Notes: generated by a model not told the origin, from the letters alone. A stretch of DNA of 64,000 nt from Gammaproteobacteria bacterium (GCA_024644945.1 JAHEGU010000004.1:32746-96745), one strand, 5' to 3'; positions 24,983 to 34,929 are shown, counted from the first letter of the stretch. A program made the numbers and translations.

Positions 24983-27403
24983 TTAAAACAAAGATTCGGA
25001 TACGTTCTGGTTGTTGCCCTGAGTGCTGCCGTCTTTTGAAACGTCAACGAGCGGCTGGACGGTATTTGTCGGTTCGGTACCCGCAAGGTAGTACTCTTCG
25101 AATCCATCTGGATCATTAATAGATGTCAGCTGACCACTATCTTTACTAATAAACCTCACCACGATTTGTTCTGGGATAGACTGAGGTTGCTCGGGAAAAT
25201 CGCTAAGTACTGTGCCCATAAAATCAACCCAGATTGGTAATGCTGCACTTGCACCAGACTCTCGTCTCCCCAAGTGAGCGGGATCGTCGAAACCTACAAA
25301 AACTGTTGTTGTGACATCTGGATTAAAGCCTGAAAACCAGGCGTCTCGGTAATTATTAGTGGTGCCGGTTTTGCCTGCCAGGTCTCCGCGACCAAGCACC
25401 AAAGCCTTTCGACCAGTACCCGATAGGATGACTTGTTTCATCAGACTGCGGGTCAGAAACGCATTTTGCGGCGAGATGGTCTGCACCGGTTCGCTTTTTA
25501 ACGGAGCAAGTTGCACAGACCTTATGTCTGGAATGTCGTCTTCATCGGCTTCACAATCGGCGCATATTATCGACTGCTCTGGCAAAAGCGTAACAGGGTT
25601 GCCATCTGCGTCTTCAATTTTTTCAATAAAGTAAGGCGTCGTGAGTTTTCCCCCATTTGCAAAAACGGCGTAGCCCCGAGCCATTTCAATTGGGGTGATA
25701 GTTGTAGAGCCCAGTGACAACGATAGGCTTCGAGGCAGTCTCTCTCGATCGAAACCAAATTTTTCCAGGTGCTGAATTGTTGGCTCGATCCCAATAGCCC
25801 GGAGTAGCCTCACAGATACAAGATTAAGCGAGAGGCTGAGTGCTTTCCTCAGTCGGGTCGGCCCGAAAAATTTCTTGCTGTAGTTCTCCGGGCGCCAGAT
25901 TCCCTCAAGGTTATCCTCGACCACTATTGGCGCTCCGCTAACCAGGCTGCTTGCGGTAAAGCCGTTATCCAGCGCGGCGGAATAAATAAACGGCTTGATG
26001 TTTGATCCCGGTTGCCTTTCTGCCTGGATAGCGCGATTGAACTTGCTCAGGTAGTAGTCAAATCCGCCAGTCAACGCGAGGATCGCTCCGGTGCGGGAAT
26101 CTAGGGAAACTAGAGCTCCGGACACCTCCGGCATCTGGCTCAAGCTCCAATTATTCTCCTCATCACTGGTCACGTAAACAACGTCACCTATTTTTACTAC
26201 CTCACCGGCAGCTGCAGGCTCGGGACCTTGACTATTGGGATTTTTGTATTCGGCTGCCCAAGTCATTTTATCGAGTGATACTTTGATCTGCTCCCCACCT
26301 CTTGTGTGTGCAGTAAAACCGGAATCTTGCACTGAAAGCACAACGGCTGGTATTAGTTCCTGGCTGGCTGGGTATTCGAGTAGCTTCTGTACCAGGTCGC
26401 TTTCCTTTATACCATCGACTTCAATTTCACCTGACGGCCCCCGGTACCCGTGACGGGCATCATAGCCAAGTAGACCTTTGCGCAAGGCTTGATTTGCTTT
26501 TTCCTGATACTTGCTGTTTAAGGTAAGAGTGACGTTGAGCCCTTGGCCATACGCATCGCTTCCCATTCGATTGACCAGATACTGACGCGCCATCTCAGCG
26601 ACATAGGGCGCCTGTAATTCCACTTCAGCGATGTGGCGTTCTGCAGTTATTGGGGCTTTGCGGGCAGTTTCCATGCTCAGTTTGTCTATTTTTCCAAGGT
26701 CATAGAGGCGTTGTAGGACGTAGTCCCGGCGCTCGCTCGCGCGCACCGGATTGGAAATTGGATTATCCCTGGAGGGTGCTTTTGGTAGACCTGCAAGCAT
26801 GGCTATTTCAGGCACACTTAAGTTTTCCAGAGACTGCCCGTAATAGACCTGGGCTGCAGCGGCAAAGCCGTAAGCACGATGCCCCAGAAAGATTTTGTTG
26901 AGATAAAGCTCAAGAATTTCATCTTTAGTCAACGCCCGTTCCATGTTGAAGGCGAGTAGTATTTCCTTGAGCTTGCGGGTGTATGTTTTTTCTGGATTCA
27001 GGAAAAAATTTCGCACGACCTGCATGGTGATAGTGCTGGCCCCTTGGCCTCGGGACTGACTCCGTAAATTGCTCAGGAAGGCCCGCAATATTCCGGAAAA
27101 ATCCACTCCGGTATGATGGTAGAAACTGTCGTCTTCGGTGACCAGTATCGCATCGATCAGCAGTGGAGGAGCCTGATCCAGGGTAACTGGAACGCGTCGT
27201 TCGTCGCCATACTCAGCAATTAGCTTACGATCTGCACTATAAATGCGCAGGGGTACATTCAGCGGTATTTGACGGATCTGTTCAACAGTCGGCAGATCTG
27301 GTAGCAGGGAGATGGCATAAAATGCCAGACCTGCACCCATGGCGCTTGCAAAAGCAAATCCGAACAAAAACAGCTTCGCGAGTAACCGAAAGAGCAGCCT
27401 CAT
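24983..27403 (-). CDS. mrcA: Penicillin-binding protein 1A, bifunctional peptidoglycan synthase
   Basis: An 806-residue class A PBP. An N-terminal membrane anchor (about 8-32) is followed by the glycosyltransferase-51 domain with Glu90 in TEDDSFYHHTGVD and GASTITMQ (121-128), an OB-like insert (about 290-420), and the transpeptidase domain with Ser467-x-x-Lys470 in GSNIK, SLN, and KTGTTNNYRDAW. It polymerises and cross-links the cell wall from the periplasmic face. It is divergent from pilM, the order found in Pseudomonas (ponA-pilMNOPQ). The 222 bases between them hold the two symmetric repeats described at 27527-27595. Confidence 0.95.
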   Translation of the reverse strand: MRLLFRLLAKLFLFGFAFASAMGAGLAFYAISLLPDLPTVEQIRQIPLNVPLRIYSADRKLIAEYGDERRVPVTLDQAPPLLIDAILVTEDDSFYHHTGVDFSGILRAFLSNLRSQSRGQGASTITMQVVRNFFLNPEKTYTRKLKEILLAFNMERALTKDEILELYLNKIFLGHRAYGFAAAAQVYYGQSLENLSVPEIAMLAGLPKAPSRDNPISNPVRASERRDYVLQRLYDLGKIDKLSMETARKAPITAERHIAEVELQAPYVAEMARQYLVNRMGSDAYGQGLNVTLTLNSKYQEKANQALRKGLLGYDARHGYRGPSGEIEVDGIKESDLVQKLLEYPASQELIPAVVLSVQDSGFTAHTRGGEQIKVSLDKMTWAAEYKNPNSQGPEPAAAGEVVKIGDVVYVTSDEENNWSLSQMPEVSGALVSLDSRTGAILALTGGFDYYLSKFNRAIQAERQPGSNIKPFIYSAALDNGFTASSLVSGAPIVVEDNLEGIWRPENYSKKFFGPTRLRKALSLSLNLVSVRLLRAIGIEPTIQHLEKFGFDRERLPRSLSLSLGSTTITPIEMARGYAVFANGGKLTTPYFIEKIEDADGNPVTLLPEQSIICADCEADEDDIPDIRSVQLAPLKSEPVQTISPQNAFLTRSLMKQVILSGTGRKALVLGRGDLAGKTGTTNNYRDAWFSGFNPDVTTTVFVGFDDPAHLGRRESGASAALPIWVDFMGTVLSDFPEQPQSIPEQIVVRFISKDSGQLTSINDPDGFEEYYLAGTEPTNTVQPLVDVSKDGSTQGNNQNVSESLF

Positions 27404-27526
27404 GGGATATCAGGGCATCTGTATGTATTGCGGGCAGGAGGAAAACACGTTTTTAAACCGTATTATATCGCCATTGCCTATAAAGTCGCTGGAGATTTTG
27501 TGAGAGATTGGCTATATTATTTCTTA

Positions 27527-27595
27527 AAAAGCTGTAATAAGCCGTTGATCTGTGGCATTATATGTGAATAAATGGGGCTAAAAGCCGTAATAGGC
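27527..27595. promoter_or_regulatory. Paired symmetric repeats between mrcA and pilM
   Basis: AAAAGCTGTAATAAGC (27527-27542) and AAAAGCCGTAATAGGC (27580-27595) are direct repeats that differ at two positions. Each contains a small dyad, GCT-GTAATA-AGC and GCC-GTAATA-GGC, and the two differences preserve the pairing. The repeats start 53 bases apart, close to five helical turns. The layout suggests two binding sites for one regulator of pilM or mrcA; the protein is unknown. Confidence 0.45.
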
Positions 27596-27625
27596 AAATA
27601 AACAAACTACGCTGAGGGGTGATCG

Positions 27626-28687
27626 TTGTTATTTTCCAGTAAAAACCGAAACCGGCTAGTCGGAATCGATATTGGCACAACTGCGGCCAAATTAATTGAG
27701 CTGTCTCGCGTTGGACGAGCAATTCGGGTGGATCATTATTCATATGAACCGATTGCGCCCGGGCTAATCATCGAGCATCAAATCAAAGATATAGAGCAGG
27801 TCGGCGCCGCGGTGCAGAGGTTGCTGGCGCGTTCAGGGACTAAACTCAAACGAGCCGCCGGTTGTGTGTCTTCGACTAACGTCATTTCTAAAGGTATCAC
27901 GGTGCAGTCTGATATTGGTGAGGATGAGCTGGATGCACTTGTCGAGGTCGAAGCCGATCGAGTTGTGCCTTACGCATTAGACGATGTCAATATAGATTAC
28001 GTCAATCTCGGTAAGTCGCCACAAGGCGATGGCGAGGATCAGCTTCAGCTTGTGGTATGCAGAAAAAGCGTAGTTGAATCGCTAGCAGCGGTAATGGAAG
28101 AAGCCGATCTTGAGCCTGCCGCGGTGGACGTTGATCATTTTGCTCTGGCGCGAGTCAATTCATTTGTTAGCGAGAGTGAGATGGGTAGTGGAAAGAACAA
28201 GACCGCAGCTCTGATGGACTTCGGTTTCAATACGAGCCGTCTGCTCGTGTTTCACGATAATCGGATAATTTATACGCGGGAGAATCCGTATGGCGGACGG
28301 CAGCTTATAGACAGTATTTCGCAGAAATACGGATTGCCACCGCAGGATGCCGCACATGCTTTGCGAAACAATGAACTGGCTGACACATTTAAGAACGATG
28401 TGTTGAAGCCTTTTGTTAAAACACTGATGCAGGAGATTTTGCGCACGTTGCAGTTCTTTTACTCATCAAGTACGCATAATAAAGTCGACAAATTTCTTAT
28501 TACCGGGGGGTGTGCTCAGATTGGCAACATCGATAAATTTATCGAAAAACGGATCGAAGTACCTACCGCAATTCTCAATCCATTTGCGGCAACTAGGTTA
28601 GGACCGAAAGTCGATCAAGCTAGATTTCGACGGGATATTCCGTCGCTGGGCGTAGCTGCTGGACTAGCGTTGAGGGGTGTAGAGTGA
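27626..28687 (+). CDS. pilM: Type IV pilus assembly protein PilM
   Basis: A 353-residue actin-like ATPase fold protein of the inner-membrane alignment complex. The N-terminal phosphate loop is VGIDIGTTAAKLIELS, followed by the SHS2-type insertion and a second nucleotide loop around ALMDFGFNTSRLLVF. PilM sits on the cytoplasmic side and binds the N-terminus of PilN. The start is TTG with GAGGGG upstream, and this fits homologues that begin a few residues before the GID motif. It is the first gene of pilMNOPQ, overlapping pilN by four bases. Confidence 0.94.
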   Translation: MLFSSKNRNRLVGIDIGTTAAKLIELSRVGRAIRVDHYSYEPIAPGLIIEHQIKDIEQVGAAVQRLLARSGTKLKRAAGCVSSTNVISKGITVQSDIGEDELDALVEVEADRVVPYALDDVNIDYVNLGKSPQGDGEDQLQLVVCRKSVVESLAAVMEEADLEPAAVDVDHFALARVNSFVSESEMGSGKNKTAALMDFGFNTSRLLVFHDNRIIYTRENPYGGRQLIDSISQKYGLPPQDAAHALRNNELADTFKNDVLKPFVKTLMQEILRTLQFFYSSSTHNKVDKFLITGGCAQIGNIDKFIEKRIEVPTAILNPFAATRLGPKVDQARFRRDIPSLGVAAGLALRGVE

Positions 28688-29256
28688 CTATGAACATAAA
28701 TCTTTTACCGTGGCGTGAAGAGCGCCAGCGGCTTCGAGATCGCAAAATGATGGCAAATGGAGTGCTGATTTGGGCTCTATGCGGCGTAGTGGTGTTTTCC
28801 GGGCTGACCTTCTTGAAAAACAAGCAGGCTTATCAAGAAACGCGCAACAATTATCTTTCTGGCGAAATCCGTAAGCTTGATAAGAAAATAGAGGAAATTA
28901 AAACTTTACGGGCTGAGAAAGAAAATTTATTAGTACGTATGCAGGTGATTCAAAATTTACAGCGTGAGCGACGTAAGGTTGTGCACCTGTTTGACGATAT
29001 CGTGCGGAAGCTACCAGAGGGAGTCTACTACACCTCATTATCTAAAAAGAAAAAGAATTTTAATCTTAATGGAACGGCGCAATCTAACGCTCGAGTGTCT
29101 GATCTAATGAACAAGCTGGATGCATCTGACTGGTTCGCAAATCCCAGTTTAAATGTGATTGACGTAACACCACGCGAAGGGGTGCGTCTGAGTCAGTTCA
29201 AGCTTAAGATTTCGGAGGAAAAAAATGAGAACGATGGCCTGGTGGAGGTTAACTAA
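28684..29256 (+). CDS. pilN: Type IV pilus assembly protein PilN
   Basis: A 190-residue bitopic membrane protein. The cytoplasmic start carries INLLPWREERQRLR, the conserved segment that docks on PilM. One membrane helix (about 20-43) is followed by a coiled coil rich in Lys and Glu and a periplasmic ferredoxin-like domain. The GTG at 28684 overlaps the pilM stop and has GAGGGG six bases upstream; an ATG two codons later is the alternative. It pairs with PilO to connect the motor to the outer-membrane secretin. Confidence 0.92.
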   Translation: MTMNINLLPWREERQRLRDRKMMANGVLIWALCGVVVFSGLTFLKNKQAYQETRNNYLSGEIRKLDKKIEEIKTLRAEKENLLVRMQVIQNLQRERRKVVHLFDDIVRKLPEGVYYTSLSKKKKNFNLNGTAQSNARVSDLMNKLDASDWFANPSLNVIDVTPREGVRLSQFKLKISEEKNENDGLVEVN

Positions 29257-29885
29257 TGCAATTATCTGATCTTCAAGACGTCGATATCGCTGATTTTACT
29301 ACGTGGCCACATTGGTTTCGCTGGGTGATAATATTCTTGGTGGGCGCGGCACTACTTTATGCTGGGTATCATTTTTTAATAGAGCCAGAACAACAAACCT
29401 TGGCAAAAATGGAACGAACTGAGAAACAGCTTCGTGAATCGTTCCTTATTAAGAAGGAGCAAGTCGTCAATCTTCCAGCTTATCGTGAGCAGATGGTAGA
29501 AATACAGGATAGGTTCGGCGTCGTATTGAAGCAGCTCCCCAATAAAACTGAAGTGCCAGCATTGCTGATTGATATTTCCCAGGCCGGCCTGTCGAGAGGT
29601 TTGGTTTTCAATCAGTTTAAACCGGCCAACCCTCGGACCGAGGAGTTCTATGTCACACTGCCAATTTCAGTTAAAGTGTCCGGGACCTATCACCAGTTAG
29701 CGGAGTTTATTAGCGACTTAGCCGCCTTACCGCGAATTGTTACTGTTGGCGATATGGTAATTACGGGTGGTGGTATTAACGACAGCACAGCCTTGAGCAT
29801 GACTGCGCAAGTGTTTACCTACCAATACCTGGAAGAGCAAACCTTCAACAAGACAGAATCTGGGTCTACGAGGGTGCAAGGCTGA
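29256..29885 (+). CDS. pilO: Type IV pilus assembly protein PilO
   Basis: A 209-residue protein with one membrane helix (about 27-47), a coiled coil (50-95) and a periplasmic domain with LPNKTEVPALLIDISQAGLSRG, the best conserved part of PilO. It forms a heterodimer with PilN in the periplasm. The ATG overlaps the pilN stop by one base, and GGAGG lies in the end of pilN as ribosome site. It in turn shares one base with pilP, so the operon is tightly coupled. Confidence 0.92.
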   Translation: MQLSDLQDVDIADFTTWPHWFRWVIIFLVGAALLYAGYHFLIEPEQQTLAKMERTEKQLRESFLIKKEQVVNLPAYREQMVEIQDRFGVVLKQLPNKTEVPALLIDISQAGLSRGLVFNQFKPANPRTEEFYVTLPISVKVSGTYHQLAEFISDLAALPRIVTVGDMVITGGGINDSTALSMTAQVFTYQYLEEQTFNKTESGSTRVQG

Positions 29886-30403
29886 TGAAAAGATTCTGGA
29901 TATTTTTATTTATATTTTCGGTCGCAGGCTGTAGCGAGAACAAAGATGTTTCTGATTTGGAACGATTTACGCAGGAAGCGTTTAAGGACCATACGCCAGA
30001 AGTGGAGCCTCTTCCTGCTTTGCAGCCACAAGCGGTTTTTATCTACACCGCTTCTAAGTTGATCGACCCGTTTGACCGAGAGAACCTCAAAGAGAAAGTC
30101 GAGGACCTGCCTAGCGTTGCAGGTGCCGAAGGTCCGGATCGTTCGCGTCGTAAGGAGCCACTAGAAGCGTTTCCCTTGGATTCACTAAAGCTGGTAGGTG
30201 TCCTGGCCCAGAACGATCAGAACTGGGCGGTAATTCGGGCGCCGGATAAAACCGTACATCGGGTAAAGGAAGGAAATTATATGGGAGTGAACGACGGAGA
30301 AATACTGGTGGTCGATGATAATACCGTCGCCGTCAGCGAATTAGTTAAAAATCCGGTTGGCCGCTGGGAGAAGAAGGAGGCTAATCTGATTTTGGTAGAA
30401 TAA
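29885..30403 (+). CDS. pilP: Type IV pilus assembly lipoprotein PilP
   Basis: A 172-residue inner-membrane lipoprotein. The signal peptide ends in a lipobox, VAGC, with Cys18 (or its neighbour) as the lipidated residue. A disordered stretch with DPFDRENL follows, and the C-terminal beta domain (about 95-172) includes LDSLKLVGVLAQNDQNWAVI and VKEGNYMG, the PilP hallmark. It bridges PilNO to the periplasmic N-domains of the PilQ secretin. It is last of the overlapping set; pilQ follows after 146 bases. Confidence 0.93.
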   Translation: MKRFWIFLFIFSVAGCSENKDVSDLERFTQEAFKDHTPEVEPLPALQPQAVFIYTASKLIDPFDRENLKEKVEDLPSVAGAEGPDRSRRKEPLEAFPLDSLKLVGVLAQNDQNWAVIRAPDKTVHRVKEGNYMGVNDGEILVVDDNTVAVSELVKNPVGRWEKKEANLILVE

Positions 30404-30549
30404 TGATTTGTTTGTGTATAGAATCTTGATATCACTACAAGCGATTACCAGTTTACCTGATCTTGCATTCCCAAAAGCACAGGCAACTTGCCGGCTGTGT
30501 TTTAGTTTTCGTGGAGATCAATAAGTAACCGAGGGGAAGACAAAAAATT

Positions 30550-33087
30550 ATGAAAATAGCTGGCTTGAGAGGTAAATTGGTGCTTGGCTGTGCTGCGCTG
30601 GCGATGGGCTTCTGCTCATCCACAATCGCTTCCCAGCTCGAGTCGATGAATGTAATGGGTAGTCAACTGCGGCAAATAGTAGAGATGCAGTTCAATGACT
30701 ACCCTATTTATGAAATCACCGAACTGTCCGATGGCAATGGCATTACGATCACTTTTCGTGACACAGCTTTATCCGCAGACTATCAGGCGCCAGATTCTCT
30801 CGGCAGTGGACTGATCACTGATCTAAACGCTAATGCTGAAAATGGTGACATGGAAGTGGAGATTTCTCTGGAAACCGCTTCAAAGTACACCCTGACCCGC
30901 GCCGATGGAGGCTATCAGCTCTCTCTTATTCCTCTCGATCGACAGCAGCAGGATTCAACAGGGATTTCCCCCCAGCTCACCAACCTCACGTTCGCGCGAA
31001 TTAGTGGCGACCGAGTGCAGCTCGACCTGCGTATTGAAGGTGAACCGGGGGAGCCGGTTGTTTTCAGAACCGTAGAGCCGCCGCGTATCGCACTGGACTT
31101 TTTCGGAATGACCAATGGTTCCGGAAAGCAGGTACATAAAGTCGGTATTTCAGCGGTTGATTCAGTTGTGCTGGCGGAGGATGAGGATCGTATGCGGATG
31201 ATTCTGAATCTGCAAAACCCCGCCGATTATAGCCTCGAGCAAATGGACGGTGGACTGGTTTTGACTGTTCTGGCAGGCACTTCCGCTCCAAAGGCCGGGC
31301 CCGCCACCGAAGCTGTTACTCGGGCATCGAATTTCGCGCTCAGTGAAGATTTCGGGCTCAGAGGAGGAGGTGCTCAACCCCACGAGATCAGTAATGTTGA
31401 CTTCCGCCGCACTCCAAACGGTGCAGGCAGGGTCATCGTCAAACTTTCTGATACTGAGCTGGCCGTCGACCTGCAGGAAATTGGTGGTGAGATAATTGCC
31501 GTCTTCTCCAACACAACGATACCATCTGAGCTGGAACAACGGTTGGACGTTACAGATTTTGCAACGCCAGTATCGACTATTGACGCGTTCGCTGATGGAA
31601 GAGACGTGCGGATGGTGATCACACCCAGCGGTCAATATAAGCAGTCTTCGGTTCAGTCGGGGGATACCCTGGTAATCGATATTTCTCCGTTATCCAAAGC
31701 CGAACTTGAGGCGGCGCGTGCAGATGAATTTGGATATACCGGTGAACGACTGTCGCTCAACTTTCAGCAGATCAGTGTCCGCGCTGCGCTTCAGGTCATA
31801 GCAGACTTTACCGGGCTGAACTTTATTACCAGCGATGCAATCTCCGGAAATCTGTCACTGAGACTGAAAGATGTGCCTTGGGACCAGGCGCTGGACGTGA
31901 TACTTCAGACCAAGGGTCTTGCCATGCGTCAGAAGGGTAACGTAGTGTGGGTGGCGCCGGCGGAAGAGATTGCGGACAAGGAGCGGCAGGCTCTCGAAGC
32001 ACGGCAGGAGGTCGGTGAGTTAGCGCCACTGGTCAGCGAAATGTTTCCGATAAGCTATGCCAAGGCAAATGATATTGCTGGAATTTTGAAGTCCATTAAG
32101 CCGGTTGAATCAGGCATCACCCAATCCGCATTTGGCAGTGTATCCATAAGTGAGATCACGACGGTGGAAAACACCTTACTTTCCTCTCGTGGCAGCGTTA
32201 CCGTAGATAAACGGACCAATTCGTTGCTTATTCAAGATACCGCACTTAAGTTGCGCGAAATTCGGGAACTAATTGCCAAGCTTGATATACCAGTTAGGCA
32301 GGTACAGATAGAAACCCGAATTGTAGAAGCCACTGATGATTTCAGCAGGAACATTGGTGCACGCCTCGGATTTGCCAGGGTCGTGCAGGACGCCGATGTA
32401 ATAGGGCCTGGGACGGCAGATGTGTTCTCCGGTGCGACAGTTGCCAGCAACGCTGCCACTCGACTCGAAGGTACTCTTGACAATACGGACGCGCTCAGCG
32501 TTAACCTGCCGGCCGGCTCACTCGGAGATGAATCTGCGGCATCCTATGCATTCAGCCTGGCGAGGTTCGGCTCCGGCTTTCTGAGTCTGCTTGATCTGGA
32601 GATATCAGCTCTTCAGGCGGAAGGCAGAGGTCGAGTCCTGGCGAATCCGAAAATACTGACTACCGATAAGAACGAAGCCAAGATAGAACAGGGTCAGGAG
32701 CGGCAAATCACCTTTGGCTCCGCATTCGGCACATCTGCAACGCAGGGTCAGAAGGCGGTATTAAGCCTCACCGTTCGGCCACAAATTACACCAGATGACA
32801 AGATCACTCTGGATGTGGAGATTACCAACGACTCCTTCGAAGGTGTTGACGACACGATCAATACCAAGCGAATCGAAACACAGACGCTGCTTGAAAATGG
32901 AGAAACGGTGGTAATAGGAGGGATCTACCAGCAGGAAGACGGTGAGCTGGTCACCAAAGTCCCGTTTCTCGGCGACATACCCATTATTGGCAATTTGTTC
33001 AAAAAGCGTCAAAGAGTTAATAACCGTTCCGAGCTAATCATTTTTCTAACACCACGTATTATTGATCCTGCGCTAGCTTTACAATAA
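30550..33087 (+). CDS. pilQ: Type IV pilus secretin PilQ
   Basis: An 845-residue outer-membrane secretin, somewhat longer than many homologues. A signal peptide ends near residue 27. Two AMIN-type domains that bind peptidoglycan occupy about 30-380, the short STN domain starts near LSLNFQQISVRAALQVIADFTGLNFI (about 400), a secretin N-domain follows, and the beta-barrel secretin domain covers about 610-845 with GRGRVLANPKILTTDKNEA and a C-terminal SELIIFLTPRII. It forms the gated channel through which the pilus leaves the cell. The gap before it has no clear promoter, so it is probably co-transcribed with pilMNOP. Confidence 0.95.
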   Translation: MKIAGLRGKLVLGCAALAMGFCSSTIASQLESMNVMGSQLRQIVEMQFNDYPIYEITELSDGNGITITFRDTALSADYQAPDSLGSGLITDLNANAENGDMEVEISLETASKYTLTRADGGYQLSLIPLDRQQQDSTGISPQLTNLTFARISGDRVQLDLRIEGEPGEPVVFRTVEPPRIALDFFGMTNGSGKQVHKVGISAVDSVVLAEDEDRMRMILNLQNPADYSLEQMDGGLVLTVLAGTSAPKAGPATEAVTRASNFALSEDFGLRGGGAQPHEISNVDFRRTPNGAGRVIVKLSDTELAVDLQEIGGEIIAVFSNTTIPSELEQRLDVTDFATPVSTIDAFADGRDVRMVITPSGQYKQSSVQSGDTLVIDISPLSKAELEAARADEFGYTGERLSLNFQQISVRAALQVIADFTGLNFITSDAISGNLSLRLKDVPWDQALDVILQTKGLAMRQKGNVVWVAPAEEIADKERQALEARQEVGELAPLVSEMFPISYAKANDIAGILKSIKPVESGITQSAFGSVSISEITTVENTLLSSRGSVTVDKRTNSLLIQDTALKLREIRELIAKLDIPVRQVQIETRIVEATDDFSRNIGARLGFARVVQDADVIGPGTADVFSGATVASNAATRLEGTLDNTDALSVNLPAGSLGDESAASYAFSLARFGSGFLSLLDLEISALQAEGRGRVLANPKILTTDKNEAKIEQGQERQITFGSAFGTSATQGQKAVLSLTVRPQITPDDKITLDVEITNDSFEGVDDTINTKRIETQTLLENGETVVIGGIYQQEDGELVTKVPFLGDIPIIGNLFKKRQRVNNRSELIIFLTPRIIDPALALQ

Positions 33088-33132
33088 CCACCTTGTTATT
33101 GATTATTCGGGTGTACCGATTACCGCTAAGCG

Positions 33133-33693
33133 TTGAGCAACAATGTTTTCCTCATCGGCCTGATGGGATCAGGAAAGACTACTGTCGGGCGAAAACTGTC
33201 AAATCTTCTCGGATTCGAGTTTATTGACATCGACCAGGTGCTGATTGAGCGCACTGGTGTCACCATTTCGCATATCTTCGAAGTAGAAGGAGAGCAAGGG
33301 TTTCGGGATCGGGAGAGCCGTATTCTAAAAGAAATCTCTGCAATGAGTAATATCGTGGTGTCCACAGGAGGTGGGATTGTGATCCGCGACGAAAATTGTG
33401 AATTGATGCATGACAGCGGCACCATCGTGTATCTGGATGTTCCGATTAGAATCTTGTGGAATCGACTAAAGGACTGTCAGCACCGGCCATTATTGGATGT
33501 GGAAAATCCTCGGGACAAGGTGGTTCAGCTTATGCGCGAACGCACCCCTCTGTACCTTAAATCTGCCGATATTCACCTGAAAGTAGCATCTGATTCCGCT
33601 AACCGCACAGCGAAAAGAATACAGCAGAGGTTGAAACTGGCCCAAGTTGAAAAGAGTAATGATCAGCGGGATGATACGGGGCTCATTGCGTGA
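33133..33693 (+). CDS. aroK: Shikimate kinase
   Basis: A 186-residue P-loop kinase that phosphorylates shikimate at O3 in aromatic amino acid synthesis. Walker A is GLMGSGKTT near residue 9, the DID motif binds magnesium and shikimate, FRDRE and STGGGIV are the shikimate-binding stretches, and RPLL is in the lid. The start is TTG, since no ATG lies before the conserved NNVFLIGLMGSGK. The ribosome site is weak. It overlaps aroB by four bases, as in many proteobacteria. Confidence 0.94.
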   Translation: MSNNVFLIGLMGSGKTTVGRKLSNLLGFEFIDIDQVLIERTGVTISHIFEVEGEQGFRDRESRILKEISAMSNIVVSTGGGIVIRDENCELMHDSGTIVYLDVPIRILWNRLKDCQHRPLLDVENPRDKVVQLMRERTPLYLKSADIHLKVASDSANRTAKRIQQRLKLAQVEKSNDQRDDTGLIA

Positions 33694-34775
33694 GCACCGT
33701 CAGCATAAACTTGGGTTCACGTAGCTACGATATACGGATTGGGAGGGGATTACTCTCCATTCCTGAAGAAATTACTCGATGGGTTAAGGGTAAACAGGTA
33801 TTCATTATTTCCAACGAAATTGTGGCGCCGTTGTATCTTGATCGTCTTAAAGCTTCTCTTGATTCGTATGAAGTGCATGAATTGCTGCTTCCTGATGGCG
33901 AACAAACAAAAAATCTGGAGAATTTTTCTCTTGTCCTAGATAAAATGTTATCCGTGCCATGCAATCGGTCGGTAACGGTTATCGCGTTGGGTGGGGGGGT
34001 CGTTGGTGACCTCGCTGGATTTGTCGCCGCGTCTTATCTTCGCGGGGTTAATCTTATTCAAGTTCCGACAACATTGTTATCTCAGGTTGATTCTTCCGTT
34101 GGCGGAAAGACCGGGGTCAATCACGAGCTCGGAAAAAACATGATCGGGGCCTTTTACCAACCAAAGAGGGTTCTGATAGATACAGAAACCCTTTGTACTT
34201 TGGATCCCAGGCAGCTTTCATCGGGGCTAGCAGAGGTTATCAAGTATGGGTTGATTGCTGACCATGAATTGTTTTGCTGGCTAGAACTGAACATGGAATC
34301 AGTACTGGCGCTCGATCCGCTGGCAATAGAGCATGTTGTTACCAGATCGTGCATCAATAAATCCAAAATTGTTGAGCAAGATGAACTCGAAGGAGGTGTG
34401 CGTGCGCTTCTTAACCTTGGTCACACTTTTGGGCATGCAATCGAGACCGCCACTGGTTATGCCAGCTGGTTGCATGGCGAGGCGGTTGCCACTGGAATCA
34501 TGATGGCAGCGCATATGTCTAGCTTGTATGGTTGGTTAGGCAAGAAAGAATGTGATCGGGTAGAACGGCTGCTTGGTAAAGCGGCACTGCCAGCTTCCCC
34601 ATTCCAAGGAATTGGCCCAGCTAAAATGCTGGAATTGATGCAGCTTGACAAGAAAGTGCAGGATGGTCAGCTGCGGCTGGTATTGCTCAAGGGGCTGGGC
34701 AATGCTTCAGTGATTGAGGGCCCCGATTCAAAATACCTGAATGCAACTCTTGAGTATTTTGCCGGGAAAGATTAG
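33690..34775 (+). CDS. aroB: 3-dehydroquinate synthase
   Basis: A 361-residue NAD- and zinc-dependent enzyme, the second step of the shikimate pathway. Seen motifs are LPDGEQTKNLE, the NAD-binding GGGVVGDLAGFVAASYLRG, PTTLLSQVDSSVGGKTGVN, and zinc ligands in HTFGHAIE and LHGEAVATG. The start is GTG, overlapping the aroK stop (GTGA). In Pseudomonas a SPOR-domain gene separates aroB from gltB; here only a 214-base gap is found. Confidence 0.96.
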   Translation: MSTVSINLGSRSYDIRIGRGLLSIPEEITRWVKGKQVFIISNEIVAPLYLDRLKASLDSYEVHELLLPDGEQTKNLENFSLVLDKMLSVPCNRSVTVIALGGGVVGDLAGFVAASYLRGVNLIQVPTTLLSQVDSSVGGKTGVNHELGKNMIGAFYQPKRVLIDTETLCTLDPRQLSSGLAEVIKYGLIADHELFCWLELNMESVLALDPLAIEHVVTRSCINKSKIVEQDELEGGVRALLNLGHTFGHAIETATGYASWLHGEAVATGIMMAAHMSSLYGWLGKKECDRVERLLGKAALPASPFQGIGPAKMLELMQLDKKVQDGQLRLVLLKGLGNASVIEGPDSKYLNATLEYFAGKD

Positions 34776-34847
34776 TAAGATTCGCTTATACGAACACCCG
34801 TTGCTCATATAGCAATCGTTATTGATCTGATTTATCCTTAAGGGTTC

Positions 34848-34929
34848 GGCCTAGAGCGATTTGCCGCTCGGTAGGGCCACGGACTACACATTACATTAGT
34901 TGTGTTCGGCATTGACCTTGGCAGGTCAA
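34848..34929 (+). promoter_or_regulatory. Inverted repeats in the gltB upstream region
   Basis: Two symmetric elements lie between aroB and gltB. One has GGCC ends (34848-34851, 34875-34878) around GAGCG/CGCTC (34854-34858, 34865-34869). The other is TTGACCT-TGGC-AGGTCAA (34912-34929), a 7-bp arm palindrome. They could be protein operators or RNA hairpins in the gltBD leader. The rest of the gap shows no gene. Confidence 0.35.
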
